A stretch of 64,000 nt of DNA. Source: AC-49 sp963817035. GTDB taxonomy: Bacteria > Actinomycetota > Thermoleophilia > Solirubrobacterales > Solirubrobacteraceae. The position numbers and the translations under genes are program-made. The stretch lies in assembly GCA_963817035.1 (NCBI GenBank), contig CAWFMM010000004.1, forward strand, positions 372,001 through 436,000. The letters run 5' to 3'. Below the pieces are notes generated by a model, which saw only the letters and a list, made by a program, of their open reading frames with translations, was not told the DNA's origin and did no database searches. Below, in pieces: positions 42,127 to 50,309 of the stretch. The first letter of the stretch is position 1. Each line of letters begins with the position of its first letter.

Positions 42127-45100
42127 CGGCCGCGGGGCGGTCGCCGCGCTGCCCGTCGGTCGCCGCCGCGAGCAGCCTGTCTGACCAGTTGCGAAGCGCG
42201 TCGAGCGTCTGGTCGATCGGCATCGGCTCGGCGAAGTAGAAGCCCTGCCCGCGGTTGCAGCCGAGGTCGCGCAACGTCGTCCACTGCTCGCTGAGTTCGA
42301 TGCCTTCAGCCACCACGTCGAGGCACAGCGTCTCGCCGATCGCCACGACGGCGCTGGCGAGGCCTGAGGTCTCGGGGGTCGCGCCCTCGCGCAGGAATGA
42401 GCGGTCCATTTTCAGGACATCGACCGGGAAGCGACTCAGGTAGCTGAGCGACGAGTAGCCGGTGCCGAAGTCGTCCATGGCCAGGCGGATGCCGAGCTTG
42501 CGCAGGTTGTCGAGGCGCTCGATGGCCAGGTCACTGTCGGTCATCAGCACGGTCTCTGTGATCTCGAGCATCAGCAGCGCGGGCCGCAGGCCGGAGGACT
42601 CGAGCGCGTCGCTGACGTCGGCGACGATGTCGGAGTGCTGGAGCTGTTTGACCGACAGGTTGACGCTCATCGACAGCGGCGGATTGCACGGGACCTCACG
42701 CTGCATGACCATCGCCTGACGGCACGCCTCGCGCAGGACCCAGCGGCCGATCGGCACGATCAGGCCCGACTCCTCGGCGAACGGGATGAACTCGGTAGGG
42801 CCGACCAACCCGCGCGTGGGGTGGTGCCAGCGAAGCAGCGCCTCGACCCCGGAGACCGAGCCGTCGACCAGGCGCACGACCGGCTGGTAGAAGAGCTCGA
42901 GCTCGCCGCCGTCCATCGCCCGCTGCAGATCGCCGCGCAGCTCGAGGCGCTCCATCACGCCCTCGTGCATCGCCGGCTCGAACAGGCGGTAGCCGCCCTT
43001 GCCCTCGCGTTTGGCGATGTACATCGCCGCGTCGGCGTCGCGGATCAGCTCGTCGGCGTCGGACTGATTGGTGTGATCGAGGATCGAGATGCCGAGGCTG
43101 CAGCGGATGCCGAACGCGCGGCCCCCGACCGTCAGCGGGGCCCCGAGCGCGGCGATGATCCGTTCGGCGGTGTCGGCGGCTTCCTCCACGCTCTCGATGT
43201 CCTCGAGCAGCAGCGCGAACTCGTCGCCGCCGAAGCGTGCCGCGGTGTCGCTGGCCCGAATCGTGTCGACGATCCGCATCCCCGCAGCGCAGAGCACCTC
43301 GTCGCCGGCGGCGTGCCCGAGGCTGTCGTTGATCGTCTTGAAGTCGTCGAGGTCGAGGAAGATGACGGCGAGGCCGCCCTCCTCGCGCCGAGCGCGGGCG
43401 ATCGCGTGACGGACCCGCTCGACGAACAGCGCGCGGTTGGGCAGGTTCGTGACCGGGTCATGGAACGCCTGGTGGGCGAGCTGCTCCTCGAACACCTTGC
43501 GCTCCGAGACATCGCGGGCGTTGAGGACGATGCCGCGGACGTCCTCGTTGTCGAGCAGGTTGGAGTGCAGGACCTCGAACTGGTGCGGAGTGCCGTCCTT
43601 GTGGATCAGCGTGCACTCGAACACCTCGCCCTCGTGACTCGGGTAGGCCGCGCCGTCGGCGAGCAGGCGCATGATCCGGGTGTCCTCGGCGTTGCTCAAC
43701 AGCGAGTCGAAGCGGACGCCGACGAGCTCGGTCGGCGCGTAGCCGAGCACGCGCTTGCTCGAGGGGCTCTGGTACTCGATCGTCGCGTCGGCGTTGAGCA
43801 CGCAGATCAGGTCGCTGGAGTGCGCGACGAGCGCGGCGAACCGCGACTCGCTCTGCCGCCGCGCGACCTCCTCGTTGAGGACCGCGCCCTCGAGCGCCAG
43901 CGCCAGCTGGGTCGACAGTGAGCGCATCGCGACCGCGACAGGCCGCGGGGTCCGCTCGGGCCGCGCGACGACGAGCAGGCCGCGGACCTCGCCGCGAATC
44001 CGCAGGCCGAGCACGATCGCCTGAGTACAGTCGGCGGGCAGGCCGAGCTCGGCCCGCGCCGCGGGGTCGAGAGCGGTGCCGGGATCGCCTTCCGGGATCG
44101 CCGCGAGCTTGTTCAGTTCCGCCTCGGTGGCGACCGACAGGTGGCCGATCGGGTCGACGAGACCACCATCCTCACGCGCAGTGAGGCGCAGCCCACCATC
44201 TTCGTGCCGGCAGAGCACCGCGGTCCCGCGGCCGTCGATCAGCTCACCGATCGACGCCAGAGCCGCATCGACGGTCTCGGCGACGCTGCGTGACGCGACG
44301 AGATCGGCGCCGGCCTTGCTCAGCACCCGCTGGCGCACGACCGTGCGCTCCTGCTGGCGCACGAGGCCGGCCATCCGCGCGATCACGAATCCGAAGAGCA
44401 CGATCGACGCGCAGATCGTCACGACCACCGTGTCGTCGTTGCGTGCCTCGACGATCTCGATCACCGGCGCGATCAGCGACGCGCAGGCGAGCAGGGCGAG
44501 GCGCGGCGTCGTCAGCTTGGCCTCGGTGTCGACGGCCGGCTCGTCGACGTAGCGCATCGACCAGTGCAGCGCCGCGGCACCCCACAGCAGGTAGAAAGCG
44601 GTCCAGCCGACGTCGAGGCTGAGCTGGTGGCTGAACGTGCCCTCGACGAGCATCCGGCCGTAGATGAAGTCGGTGATCAGCAACGCCACGATGCTGGCGG
44701 TCATCAGGTAGAAGCTCAGGCGTCTGCGCCCGCTGTCGAGCGCGAGGCGCACGATCGCGGCGAGCAGCAGGATGTCGCCGAGCGGGTACGCGATCGAGAC
44801 GAGCTTCTGGACCGTGGTCAGCGTCGGGTCGTGCAGCGATGGTGCGATCAACGCGACCCACGAGGGCAGCGCGAGGCCGAGGGTCAGGATGATCGCGTCG
44901 ATGCCGCTGCCGTCGGCGGTGCGTTGGGCGTTGCGTCGGCGCACGAGCAGCAGCAGCCCGGCCATCAGCGCCGGGTAGACGGCGAGGTAGATCGCGTCGC
45001 CGAACGACGGGAACGGGATCTCCTTGTGGAAGAGCTTCGGGTAGCTGTAGGTGTAGACGTCACCAAGCCAGAACAGACCGAGGCCGGCGACGAAGCACCA

Positions 45101-45304
45101 CCACGGCAGCTTGGCCTCGGGCTTGTGCCACCTGATGCCGGCGATCACGGCGATCACGCCGCTGAGGCCGAGCAGGTTCAGGAACGGCGCGCTGCCTTCA
45201 AACGGCGGGACCGAGACGTAGAGCAGCGTCCCGATCGCCCCGATGACCAAGTAGGCGAGCCACAGACGGGAGCGACCGTCGGGAAGATCGAGCCGGCCGC
45301 TCAC
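42116..45304 (-). CDS. Multi-TM GAF-PAS-GGDEF-EAL cyclic-di-GMP protein
   Basis: 1062 residues from GTG 45304, overlapping the upstream stop (GTGA). Residues 1 to about 310 hold eight to ten hydrophobic helices forming an integral sensor region that I cannot match to a named MASE domain. Then come GAF (about 330-470), PAS (about 490-615), GGDEF (motif GGDEF at 692-696, with an RxxD I-site, RASD, five residues before) and EAL (VEALLRW near 821, DDFGTGYS intact). All catalytic residues I can check are present. Co-translation with a synthase upstream and an exporter downstream suggests it responds to a small, perhaps membrane-soluble, product. Confidence 0.93.
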   Translation of the reverse strand: MSGRLDLPDGRSRLWLAYLVIGAIGTLLYVSVPPFEGSAPFLNLLGLSGVIAVIAGIRWHKPEAKLPWWCFVAGLGLFWLGDVYTYSYPKLFHKEIPFPSFGDAIYLAVYPALMAGLLLLVRRRNAQRTADGSGIDAIILTLGLALPSWVALIAPSLHDPTLTTVQKLVSIAYPLGDILLLAAIVRLALDSGRRRLSFYLMTASIVALLITDFIYGRMLVEGTFSHQLSLDVGWTAFYLLWGAAALHWSMRYVDEPAVDTEAKLTTPRLALLACASLIAPVIEIVEARNDDTVVVTICASIVLFGFVIARMAGLVRQQERTVVRQRVLSKAGADLVASRSVAETVDAALASIGELIDGRGTAVLCRHEDGGLRLTAREDGGLVDPIGHLSVATEAELNKLAAIPEGDPGTALDPAARAELGLPADCTQAIVLGLRIRGEVRGLLVVARPERTPRPVAVAMRSLSTQLALALEGAVLNEEVARRQSESRFAALVAHSSDLICVLNADATIEYQSPSSKRVLGYAPTELVGVRFDSLLSNAEDTRIMRLLADGAAYPSHEGEVFECTLIHKDGTPHQFEVLHSNLLDNEDVRGIVLNARDVSERKVFEEQLAHQAFHDPVTNLPNRALFVERVRHAIARARREEGGLAVIFLDLDDFKTINDSLGHAAGDEVLCAAGMRIVDTIRASDTAARFGGDEFALLLEDIESVEEAADTAERIIAALGAPLTVGGRAFGIRCSLGISILDHTNQSDADELIRDADAAMYIAKREGKGGYRLFEPAMHEGVMERLELRGDLQRAMDGGELELFYQPVVRLVDGSVSGVEALLRWHHPTRGLVGPTEFIPFAEESGLIVPIGRWVLREACRQAMVMQREVPCNPPLSMSVNLSVKQLQHSDIVADVSDALESSGLRPALLMLEITETVLMTDSDLAIERLDNLRKLGIRLAMDDFGTGYSSLSYLSRFPVDVLKMDRSFLREGATPETSGLASAVVAIGETLCLDVVAEGIELSEQWTTLRDLGCNRGQGFYFAEPMPIDQTLDALRNWSDRLLAAATDGQRGDRPAADAA

Positions 45305-46605
45305 GCCGCGTGCTCCAGCTCGGTCTGCATGTCAAGCGATTGAAGCTCACCGGCGTCGGCGAGCTCGGCGAGGACCAGGATCAGACGATCGATCTCCGCA
45401 TCGGTATTGGCGGCAGTGAGCTGGATACGGAACCCGACCTCGTCCTTGGGCACGAGCGGGTAGGCGGCGAGCGTGACGTAGACGCCGCGGTCGAACAACA
45501 TGCGGCCGACCGCGTCGATCCGCGTATGGTCGACGAGTGGAACCTCGATGATCGGCAGCGCCGACCGGTTCGGCGTGAAGACACCGTTCGCGGCCAGCGC
45601 GTCGAGGACGCGGACGCTGTGGCCGTGGACGACGGCGCGCAGTGCGTCGCCGCGCTGCTCGTTGACGTCGAAGCCGGCGAGCACGGTGGCCAGCGACGCG
45701 ACCGGCGACGGACCGGAGAAGAGGTAGGGCGGGGCCGCGACCTTGATCAGGTCCTTGAGCTCGGCCGGGCAGGCGACGAAGGCGAGCAGTGACGAGTAGG
45801 CCTTGGAGAAGCCGCCGACGAGGATCAGGTTGTCGTAGGTCTCGCCGAAGTGGCGCACGATCGAGTTGCCGCGCATGCCGTAGGGGCTCGACTCGCCGGA
45901 GCCGCGCTCGCCGATCACGCCGAAGCCGTGGGCGTCGTCGACATAGAGCAGCGCCCCGTGGCGCCTGGCGACGGCGGCGAACGCGGCGAGGTCGGGCGGG
46001 TTGCCGGTCATGGAGTTGACGCCGTCCATGCATACCAGGCGCGTGGGATCGCGCTCGGCGCTGAGCAACTGGTCGAGGTGATCGGGGTCCTCGAAGCGGA
46101 AGCGACGCACCGCGGCACCGCGCCCGCGAGCGATCTGGCAGCCGTCGTAGATCGTCTTGTGTGCGCGGGAGTCGAGGAAGATCGTGCCCGACGCGGCGAG
46201 CAGCGGAATGACCGACCCGTGGATGTGGGTGATCGTCGGCAGGACGATCGAGTCCTCGCAGCCGAGCAGCGCGGTCAGGCGCTCCTCGATCTGCTCGTAG
46301 AGCACGGGGCTGCCGAGCAGCCGTGACCAGCTCGGGTGCGTGCCCCAGGCGTCGAGGTAGGCGGGGACGGCATCGATGATCTCGCGCTCGAGGTCGAAGC
46401 CGAGGTAGTTGCACGACGCGAAGTCGGCCAACCACTGGTCGCCGATGCGGATCATCCGGCCGTCGATCTCGTCGATGACCGCGTCGACCATCGGATGGGT
46501 CGCCTTGAGCTCGGTGAGCTCGCGCACCATCTCGAGCCAGTGATCGATCCAGGGCTTGGGGGAGGACAGCGCGGGGAGGGAACGGGTGTCAGGAAGCCTT
46601 ACCAC
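45301..46605 (-). CDS. Alpha-oxoamine-synthase-like PLP enzyme (KBL/SPT/CqsA superfamily)
   Basis: About 434 residues if GTG 46605 is used; no strong ribosome binding site marks the start, and ATG codons further in are possible. Fold-type I features: ADFASCNYLGF, VDDAHGFGVIGERGSGE (cofactor Asp and His) and the PLP lysine in GGFSKAYSS (Lys268). Members condense amino acids with acyl-CoA (KBL, BioF, SPT, HemA) or make signalling ketones (CqsA/LqsA). No biotin, haem or threonine gene is near; instead it is coupled to a c-di-GMP protein and an exporter. A product acting as signal or sphingolipid-like lipid is an inference. Confidence 0.82.
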   Translation of the reverse strand: MVRLPDTRSLPALSSPKPWIDHWLEMVRELTELKATHPMVDAVIDEIDGRMIRIGDQWLADFASCNYLGFDLEREIIDAVPAYLDAWGTHPSWSRLLGSPVLYEQIEERLTALLGCEDSIVLPTITHIHGSVIPLLAASGTIFLDSRAHKTIYDGCQIARGRGAAVRRFRFEDPDHLDQLLSAERDPTRLVCMDGVNSMTGNPPDLAAFAAVARRHGALLYVDDAHGFGVIGERGSGESSPYGMRGNSIVRHFGETYDNLILVGGFSKAYSSLLAFVACPAELKDLIKVAAPPYLFSGPSPVASLATVLAGFDVNEQRGDALRAVVHGHSVRVLDALAANGVFTPNRSALPIIEVPLVDHTRIDAVGRMLFDRGVYVTLAAYPLVPKDEVGFRIQLTAANTDAEIDRLILVLAELADAGELQSLDMQTELEHAA

Positions 46606-46689
46606 GCCCTGAGGATCGGTGAGGAGCTCGAAATCTTGAGGCGCGGGCACCGTCCTGTGTCGCCGATCGCGCCCGGGCCGCGCGCCATC

Positions 46690-47082
46690 ATGCCGCTGAT
46701 GCCGGTCGACCGCCGTCAGCTTGGGGCCATCGCCGTCGGCGGATTCTGCGGTGCGCTCGTGCGCGCCGAGGTCGTCACGGCGATCGGATCGAAGCCCGGC
46801 GCATGGCCGTGGGCGACGCTGCTTGTGAACGTCGCGGGTGCGGCGTTCCTCGGCTACGTCGTCGCCGGGCTGCCGCGCTGGCGCCCGTTGCTCGGGATCG
46901 GCTTCTGCGGCGCGCTGACCACGTTCTCGACGATGCAGCTCGAGCTCCTTGCAATGCTCGACCGTGACCGGATCGCGCTCGCCGTCGGCTACGCGGCGGT
47001 CAGCATCACCGTGGGGCTGGTCGCCGTGTCGCTCGGCATCCGCCTTACCCACCACCCCGACCCCGAGGATCCGATCGCATGA
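46690..47082 (+). CDS. crcB: Fluoride channel subunit, first of pair
   Basis: 130 residues from ATG 46690. Four membrane helices with GGFCGALVRAEV at the start, TLLVNVAGAAFLG and GFCGALTTFSTMQLE, the Fluc/CrcB phenylalanine-Thr-Ser signature. Gene pairs of this kind form heterodimeric fluoride exporters. The stop overlaps the second subunit (ATGA). I saw no fluoride riboswitch in the 85 nt before it. Confidence 0.9.
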   Translation: MPLMPVDRRQLGAIAVGGFCGALVRAEVVTAIGSKPGAWPWATLLVNVAGAAFLGYVVAGLPRWRPLLGIGFCGALTTFSTMQLELLAMLDRDRIALAVGYAAVSITVGLVAVSLGIRLTHHPDPEDPIA

Positions 47083-47435
47083 GCCCGGCGCTCACCGTCG
47101 GTGTCGCCGCGTTCGGCGCGCTCGGCGCCGCGGCCCGCTTCCTCGTCCACGGCACGGTCGCGGCGCGTGTCGGCGAGCGCTTCCCATCCGGCACGCTGGT
47201 CGTCAACCTCACCGGCGCCTTCGCACTGGGCCTGCTCGTCGGCGCCGCGGTCTCCGGTGACACGTCGCGCCTGCTCGGCCTCGGCTTCCTCGGCGGTTAC
47301 ACGACGTTCAGCACCTGGATGCTCGAGACCGAGCGCCTCGGTCACGACGGCTTTGCTCGCGCGGCGGCACTCAACCTCGCCGTCAGCCTCCTCGCCGGCG
47401 TGCTCGCGGTCTGGCTCGGGCGCTCCCTGGCTTAG
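47079..47435 (+). CDS. crcB: Fluoride channel subunit, second of pair
   Basis: 118 residues. GALGAAARFLVHG, TLVVNLTGAFALG and GFLGGYTTFSTWMLE match CrcB/FluC closely; the GxTTFSTW segment lines the fluoride pore. It overlaps the first subunit by 4 nt and the convergent small gene by 4 nt. Confidence 0.92.
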   Translation: MSPALTVGVAAFGALGAAARFLVHGTVAARVGERFPSGTLVVNLTGAFALGLLVGAAVSGDTSRLLGLGFLGGYTTFSTWMLETERLGHDGFARAAALNLAVSLLAGVLAVWLGRSLA

Positions 47436-47716
47436 CCGGCAAGCCCGCGCTGGCGGGCCGCTTCGAGCGCGATCGCCGCGCCGTCGCGGATGCTCTGATC
47501 GGTCGTCGTCAGGAATACGAGCGTCGACACGTCGTCGCCGACCAGGTAGCCGACGTGCACGTTCATCCGCCCGTGCTTGTCGGGCGGGAAGACCTCGAAG
47601 CCCAGCCGCCGCACGTGAATGCGGACGCCATGCTCCATCACGTCGGAGAAGACCTCGACGACGCGGTCTTCGATCAGGATCTCTCCGTCGTCGAGCACGA
47701 ACTCCTGCGGTGCCAT
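47432..47716 (-). CDS. Small hypothetical protein
   Basis: 94 residues with no signal peptide or membrane helix; predominantly beta strands (EFVLDDGEILIEDRVVEVF, GVRIHVRRLGFEVF) followed by a C-terminal helix (DGAAIALEAARQRG). I do not recognise the family. A TAGGGT box 6 nt before the ATG is consistent with a leaderless message. Divergent from the rpmG transcription unit. Confidence 0.65.
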   Translation of the reverse strand: MAPQEFVLDDGEILIEDRVVEVFSDVMEHGVRIHVRRLGFEVFPPDKHGRMNVHVGYLVGDDVSTLVFLTTTDQSIRDGAAIALEAARQRGLAG

Positions 47717-47736
47717 GCATCGACCCTACCCGGCGC

Positions 47737-47744
47737 GCTACACT
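47737..47744 (+). promoter_or_regulatory. -10 element of the rpmG-secE-nusG unit
   Basis: GCTACACT, identical to the upstream rpoB promoter -10 (51526-51533). The expected transcript start is near 47751, directly before a terminator-like hairpin. No clear -35 is seen. Confidence 0.5.
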
Positions 47745-47752
47745 GGTCGACG

Positions 47753-47777
47753 ACTCGCCCAAGGCGGGTTCTTTTTT
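47753..47777 (+). terminator. Terminator-like hairpin in the rpmG leader (possible attenuator)
   Basis: ACTCGCC (47753-47759) pairs with GGCGGGT (47763-47769), one G-U pair included, loop CAA, followed by a run TCTTTTTT (47770-47777). The 3' arm GGCGGGTTC (47763-47771) could instead pair, 8 of 9 bases, with GAACCCACC (47812-47820) just before rpmG. Such exclusive pairings are the usual design of attenuators; regulation is inferred. Confidence 0.55.
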
Positions 47778-47834
47778 CGCCCTCAGGCGGTCGTCGGTCC
47801 GACCACCTCACGAACCCACCGGGGAATCTGCCTC

Positions 47835-47999
47835 ATGGCCCGCGGAGACGTGCGTATCGCCATCACCCTCGCTTGCGAGGACTGTAAGCGGCGCAACTAC
47901 CAAACGAATAAGTCCAAGCGCAACAACCCCGATCGCATCGGGCTGCGCAAGTACTGCCGCTGGTGCAAGGGTCATACGGCCCACCGGGAAACGCGGTAG
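47835..47999 (+). CDS. rpmG: Ribosomal protein bL33
   Basis: 54 residues from ATG 47835. Short basic protein with paired cysteines (CEDC and CRWC) that bind zinc, the C+ form of L33. RNYQTNKSKRNNPDR is typical. It heads the secE-nusG unit, a common order. No canonical Shine-Dalgarno is obvious immediately before it. Confidence 0.95.
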   Translation: MARGDVRIAITLACEDCKRRNYQTNKSKRNNPDRIGLRKYCRWCKGHTAHRETR

Positions 48000-48014
48000 G
48001 CGGGAGCGCGTGGC

Positions 48015-48512
48015 GTGGCCCGTCAGCGACAGCGTGCCCGTGATCGCAAGGGCCGTGGCGATACCCCCGCGCCCGAGCCGGATCCCGGTGAGATCCACCG
48101 CGAGGACATCCCTGGTGCGCTCGACCACGCCTCGGGCGTCGAGGAGGAGTTCGAGGCGAGCATCGTCGCCGGTGCCGGAGGCGTGCCCGCGCCCGCTGAC
48201 GCGTTCGGCGAGGGCGAAGAACTGGACTCCGCCGACATCGCTGCCGCCAACGCGCTTGGCGACGACGACGGCGACGCCGCCCCACCGGACCGCGGACAGG
48301 TCCCCGGCAGGCCGACCAGGCCTGGCGGCTTCCGGGTCATTCACTTCCTGCGCGCCTCCTGGGCCGAGCTCCAGCGCGTGCAGTGGCCCGATCGCAAGCA
48401 GGTCGCGCAGGCCACCGGCGTCGTCGCCGGCTTCGTGGTCATCGCCGGGCTCTACCTCGGACTCGCGGATGCGGTCGCACAGAAGCTCGTCGACTACATC
48501 CTCGGCACCTAA
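48015..48512 (+). CDS. secE: Preprotein translocase subunit SecE with long N-terminal extension
   Basis: 165 residues from GTG 48015. The conserved SecE core is at the end: FLRASWAELQRVQWPDRKQVAQATGVV followed (in pieces) by one membrane helix VVAGFVVIAGLYLGLAD. The preceding 105 residues are acidic and Ala/Gly/Pro-rich, much longer than in most bacteria (SecE is often 60-130 residues). It sits between rpmG and nusG as usual. Confidence 0.93.
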   Translation: MARQRQRARDRKGRGDTPAPEPDPGEIHREDIPGALDHASGVEEEFEASIVAGAGGVPAPADAFGEGEELDSADIAAANALGDDDGDAAPPDRGQVPGRPTRPGGFRVIHFLRASWAELQRVQWPDRKQVAQATGVVAGFVVIAGLYLGLADAVAQKLVDYILGT

Positions 48513-48543
48513 CTCTCTCTAGCGTCTTCAGACAGGCTCACTC

Positions 48544-49065
48544 ATGTATCGCTGGTACGTCGTCAACACCTATTCAGGCCACGAGAACAAGGTCAAGCAG
48601 AACCTGGAACACCGGGCCACGTCGCTGAACCAGAAGCGCGCGATCCGTCAGGTCGTCGTGCCGACCGAGACGGTCAGCGAGATGAAGGACGGCCAGAAGA
48701 TCCAGCAGGAGAAGCGCACGATGCCCGGCTACGTGCTGGTCAACATGGAGCTCTCCGACGATTCGTGGCAGCTCGTCAAGGGCACGCCCGGGGTCACCGG
48801 CTTCGTCGGCGCGTCCAACGAGCCGGTCCCGTTGACGCAACCCGAAGTCGATCGTCTGCTGCACCGCGAGGTCGCCCAGAAGGCCGCCACCCGGGCCCAG
48901 TTCTCGATCGGCGAATCGGTCAAGGTCATCTCCGGGCCGCTGTCGGATTTCTCCGGCGAGATCTCCGAAATCAACCAGGACGCGTCGCGTCTCAAGGTCC
49001 TTGTCTCTATCTTTGGTCGCGAGACTCCGGTCGAAGTGGGCTTCGATCAGGTCAAGAAGGTCTAA
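48544..49065 (+). CDS. nusG: Transcription factor NusG
   Basis: 173 residues. NGN domain from RWYVVNTYSGHENKVKQNL to TPGVTGFVG, then the KOW domain (IGESVKVISGPLSDFSGEI). NusG joins elongating RNA polymerase to Rho or the ribosome. It is followed 17 nt later by rplK with AAAGGAG as ribosome binding site. Confidence 0.97.
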   Translation: MYRWYVVNTYSGHENKVKQNLEHRATSLNQKRAIRQVVVPTETVSEMKDGQKIQQEKRTMPGYVLVNMELSDDSWQLVKGTPGVTGFVGASNEPVPLTQPEVDRLLHREVAQKAATRAQFSIGESVKVISGPLSDFSGEISEINQDASRLKVLVSIFGRETPVEVGFDQVKKV

Positions 49066-49082
49066 AAGGAGCCCACGTAACC

Positions 49083-49508
49083 ATGGCCAAAAAAGTCCTC
49101 ACCCTCATCAAGCTCCAGGCCGTCGGCGGCCAGGCCAGCCCGGCGCCGCCGGTCGGTCCCGCCCTGGGCCAGCACGGCATCAACATCATGGAGTTCTGCA
49201 AGGCGTTCAACGCAGCGACTCAGCAGGATTCGGGCACCGTTATCCCCGTCGTCATCACCGTCTACGAGGATCGTTCGTTTACCTTCGTCACCAAGACGCC
49301 GCCCGCCGCCGTGCTGATCAAGCAGGCCGCCGGACTCGCCAAGGGCTCGGGCGAGCCGCACCGCGAGAAGGTCGGAAAGATCACCCAGGCGCAGCTGCGC
49401 GACATTGCGGAGAAGAAGATGCCGGACCTGAACGCCAACGACCTCGACATGGCCTCGCGGATCATCGCCGGCACCGCCCGCTCGATGGGCGTGGAGGTGG
49501 TCGGCTGA
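49083..49508 (+). CDS. rplK: Ribosomal protein uL11
   Basis: 141 residues from ATG 49083. Contains the proline-rich PAPPVGPALGQHGINIMEF and the rRNA-binding C-terminal domain with TARSMGVEV. Binds the GTPase-associated centre with L10-L12. The stop overlaps the rplA ATG by one base (TGATG). Confidence 0.98.
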   Translation: MAKKVLTLIKLQAVGGQASPAPPVGPALGQHGINIMEFCKAFNAATQQDSGTVIPVVITVYEDRSFTFVTKTPPAAVLIKQAAGLAKGSGEPHREKVGKITQAQLRDIAEKKMPDLNANDLDMASRIIAGTARSMGVEVVG

Positions 49509-50233
49509 TGCCGAAGCACGGCAAGGCATACAACGCGGCGCGGGCCAAGGTCGACGCCGAGCGTGAGTACCAGCCCGCCGAGGCGATCGCCCTCGTCAAG
49601 GAGCTCAAGTCAGCGAAGTTCGACGAGTCGGTCGAGCTCCACGTCCGCACCGGGCTCAACGTGCGTCACGCCGACGAGCAGCTGCGTGGCACGATCGCGC
49701 TGCCCAACGGCCTCGGCAAGGACGTGACGATCGCCGTCTTCGCTCAGGGCGAGAAGGCCAAGGAGGCTGAGGAAGCCGGTGCCGACCACGTCGGTGGCGA
49801 GGACCTGGCCAAGCGCGTCGAGGAGGGCTTCACCGACTTCGACATCGCGATCGCGACGCCGGACATGATGCCGATCGTGGGTCGCCTGGGCCGTGTGCTC
49901 GGCCCGTCGGGGAAGATGCCCAACCCGAAGGTCGGGACGGTCACCAACGACGTGCGCAAGGCGGTTCAGGAGTCCAAGTCGGGCAAGATCGAATATCGCA
50001 CCGACCGCACTGCGATCGTCCACCTGTCGATCGGCAAGACGAGCTTCGAGGAGCGCGCGCTGCTCGAGAACTACGCGGCCGTCGTTGAAGAGCTCATCCG
50101 CGCCAAGCCTTCGGTGGCCAAGGGCCGCTACATCCGCTCGATCATCGTCGCCTCCACCATGGGGCCCGGCGTCAAGGTCGATCCATCCCGCACGCGCGAC
50201 ATCCTCGAGGAGGCCACGCCCGACGCGGCGTAG
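49508..50233 (+). CDS. rplA: Ribosomal protein uL1
   Basis: 241 residues. The conserved GRLGRVLGPSGKMPNPK loop and the end MGPGVKVD are present, with a short extra tail. L1 binds 23S rRNA in the stalk and, in many bacteria, represses its own operon. Start codon coupled to rplK. Confidence 0.98.
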   Translation: MPKHGKAYNAARAKVDAEREYQPAEAIALVKELKSAKFDESVELHVRTGLNVRHADEQLRGTIALPNGLGKDVTIAVFAQGEKAKEAEEAGADHVGGEDLAKRVEEGFTDFDIAIATPDMMPIVGRLGRVLGPSGKMPNPKVGTVTNDVRKAVQESKSGKIEYRTDRTAIVHLSIGKTSFEERALLENYAAVVEELIRAKPSVAKGRYIRSIIVASTMGPGVKVDPSRTRDILEEATPDAA

Positions 50234-50300
50234 CCACATTCCCCGAGGCCTGCCGTAGACCGCCGGCGGGGCGACTCACGTCGCCCGCAAGTCCGGCATA
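50234..50300 (+). ncRNA. Candidate L10 leader RNA
   Basis: The 76-nt rplA-rplJ gap is where the ribosomal protein L10 leader lies in most bacteria. It contains CCTGCCGTAGACCGCCGGCG, whose 'GCCGTAGAC..GC' core matches the kink-turn-containing L10-binding element known from other bacteria, followed by further GC-rich complementarity and GGAGG at 50301. L10(L12) binding would repress rplJL. Covariance search not possible here. Confidence 0.55.
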
Positions 50301-50309
50301 GGAGGCCGC

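Noticed and set aside
42635..43921. Plus-strand frame opposite the GGDEF-EAL gene
   Set aside because: Antisense composition artefact; GGDEF and EAL motifs are on the minus strand.
46606..46689. Fluoride riboswitch before the crcB pair
   Set aside because: The conserved fluoride aptamer core was not recognisable in this short divergent gap.
47717..47834. A tRNA gene before rpmG, as in many bacteria
   Set aside because: No cloverleaf or TTCGA loop fits; the stretch holds a -10 and a hairpin with T-run.
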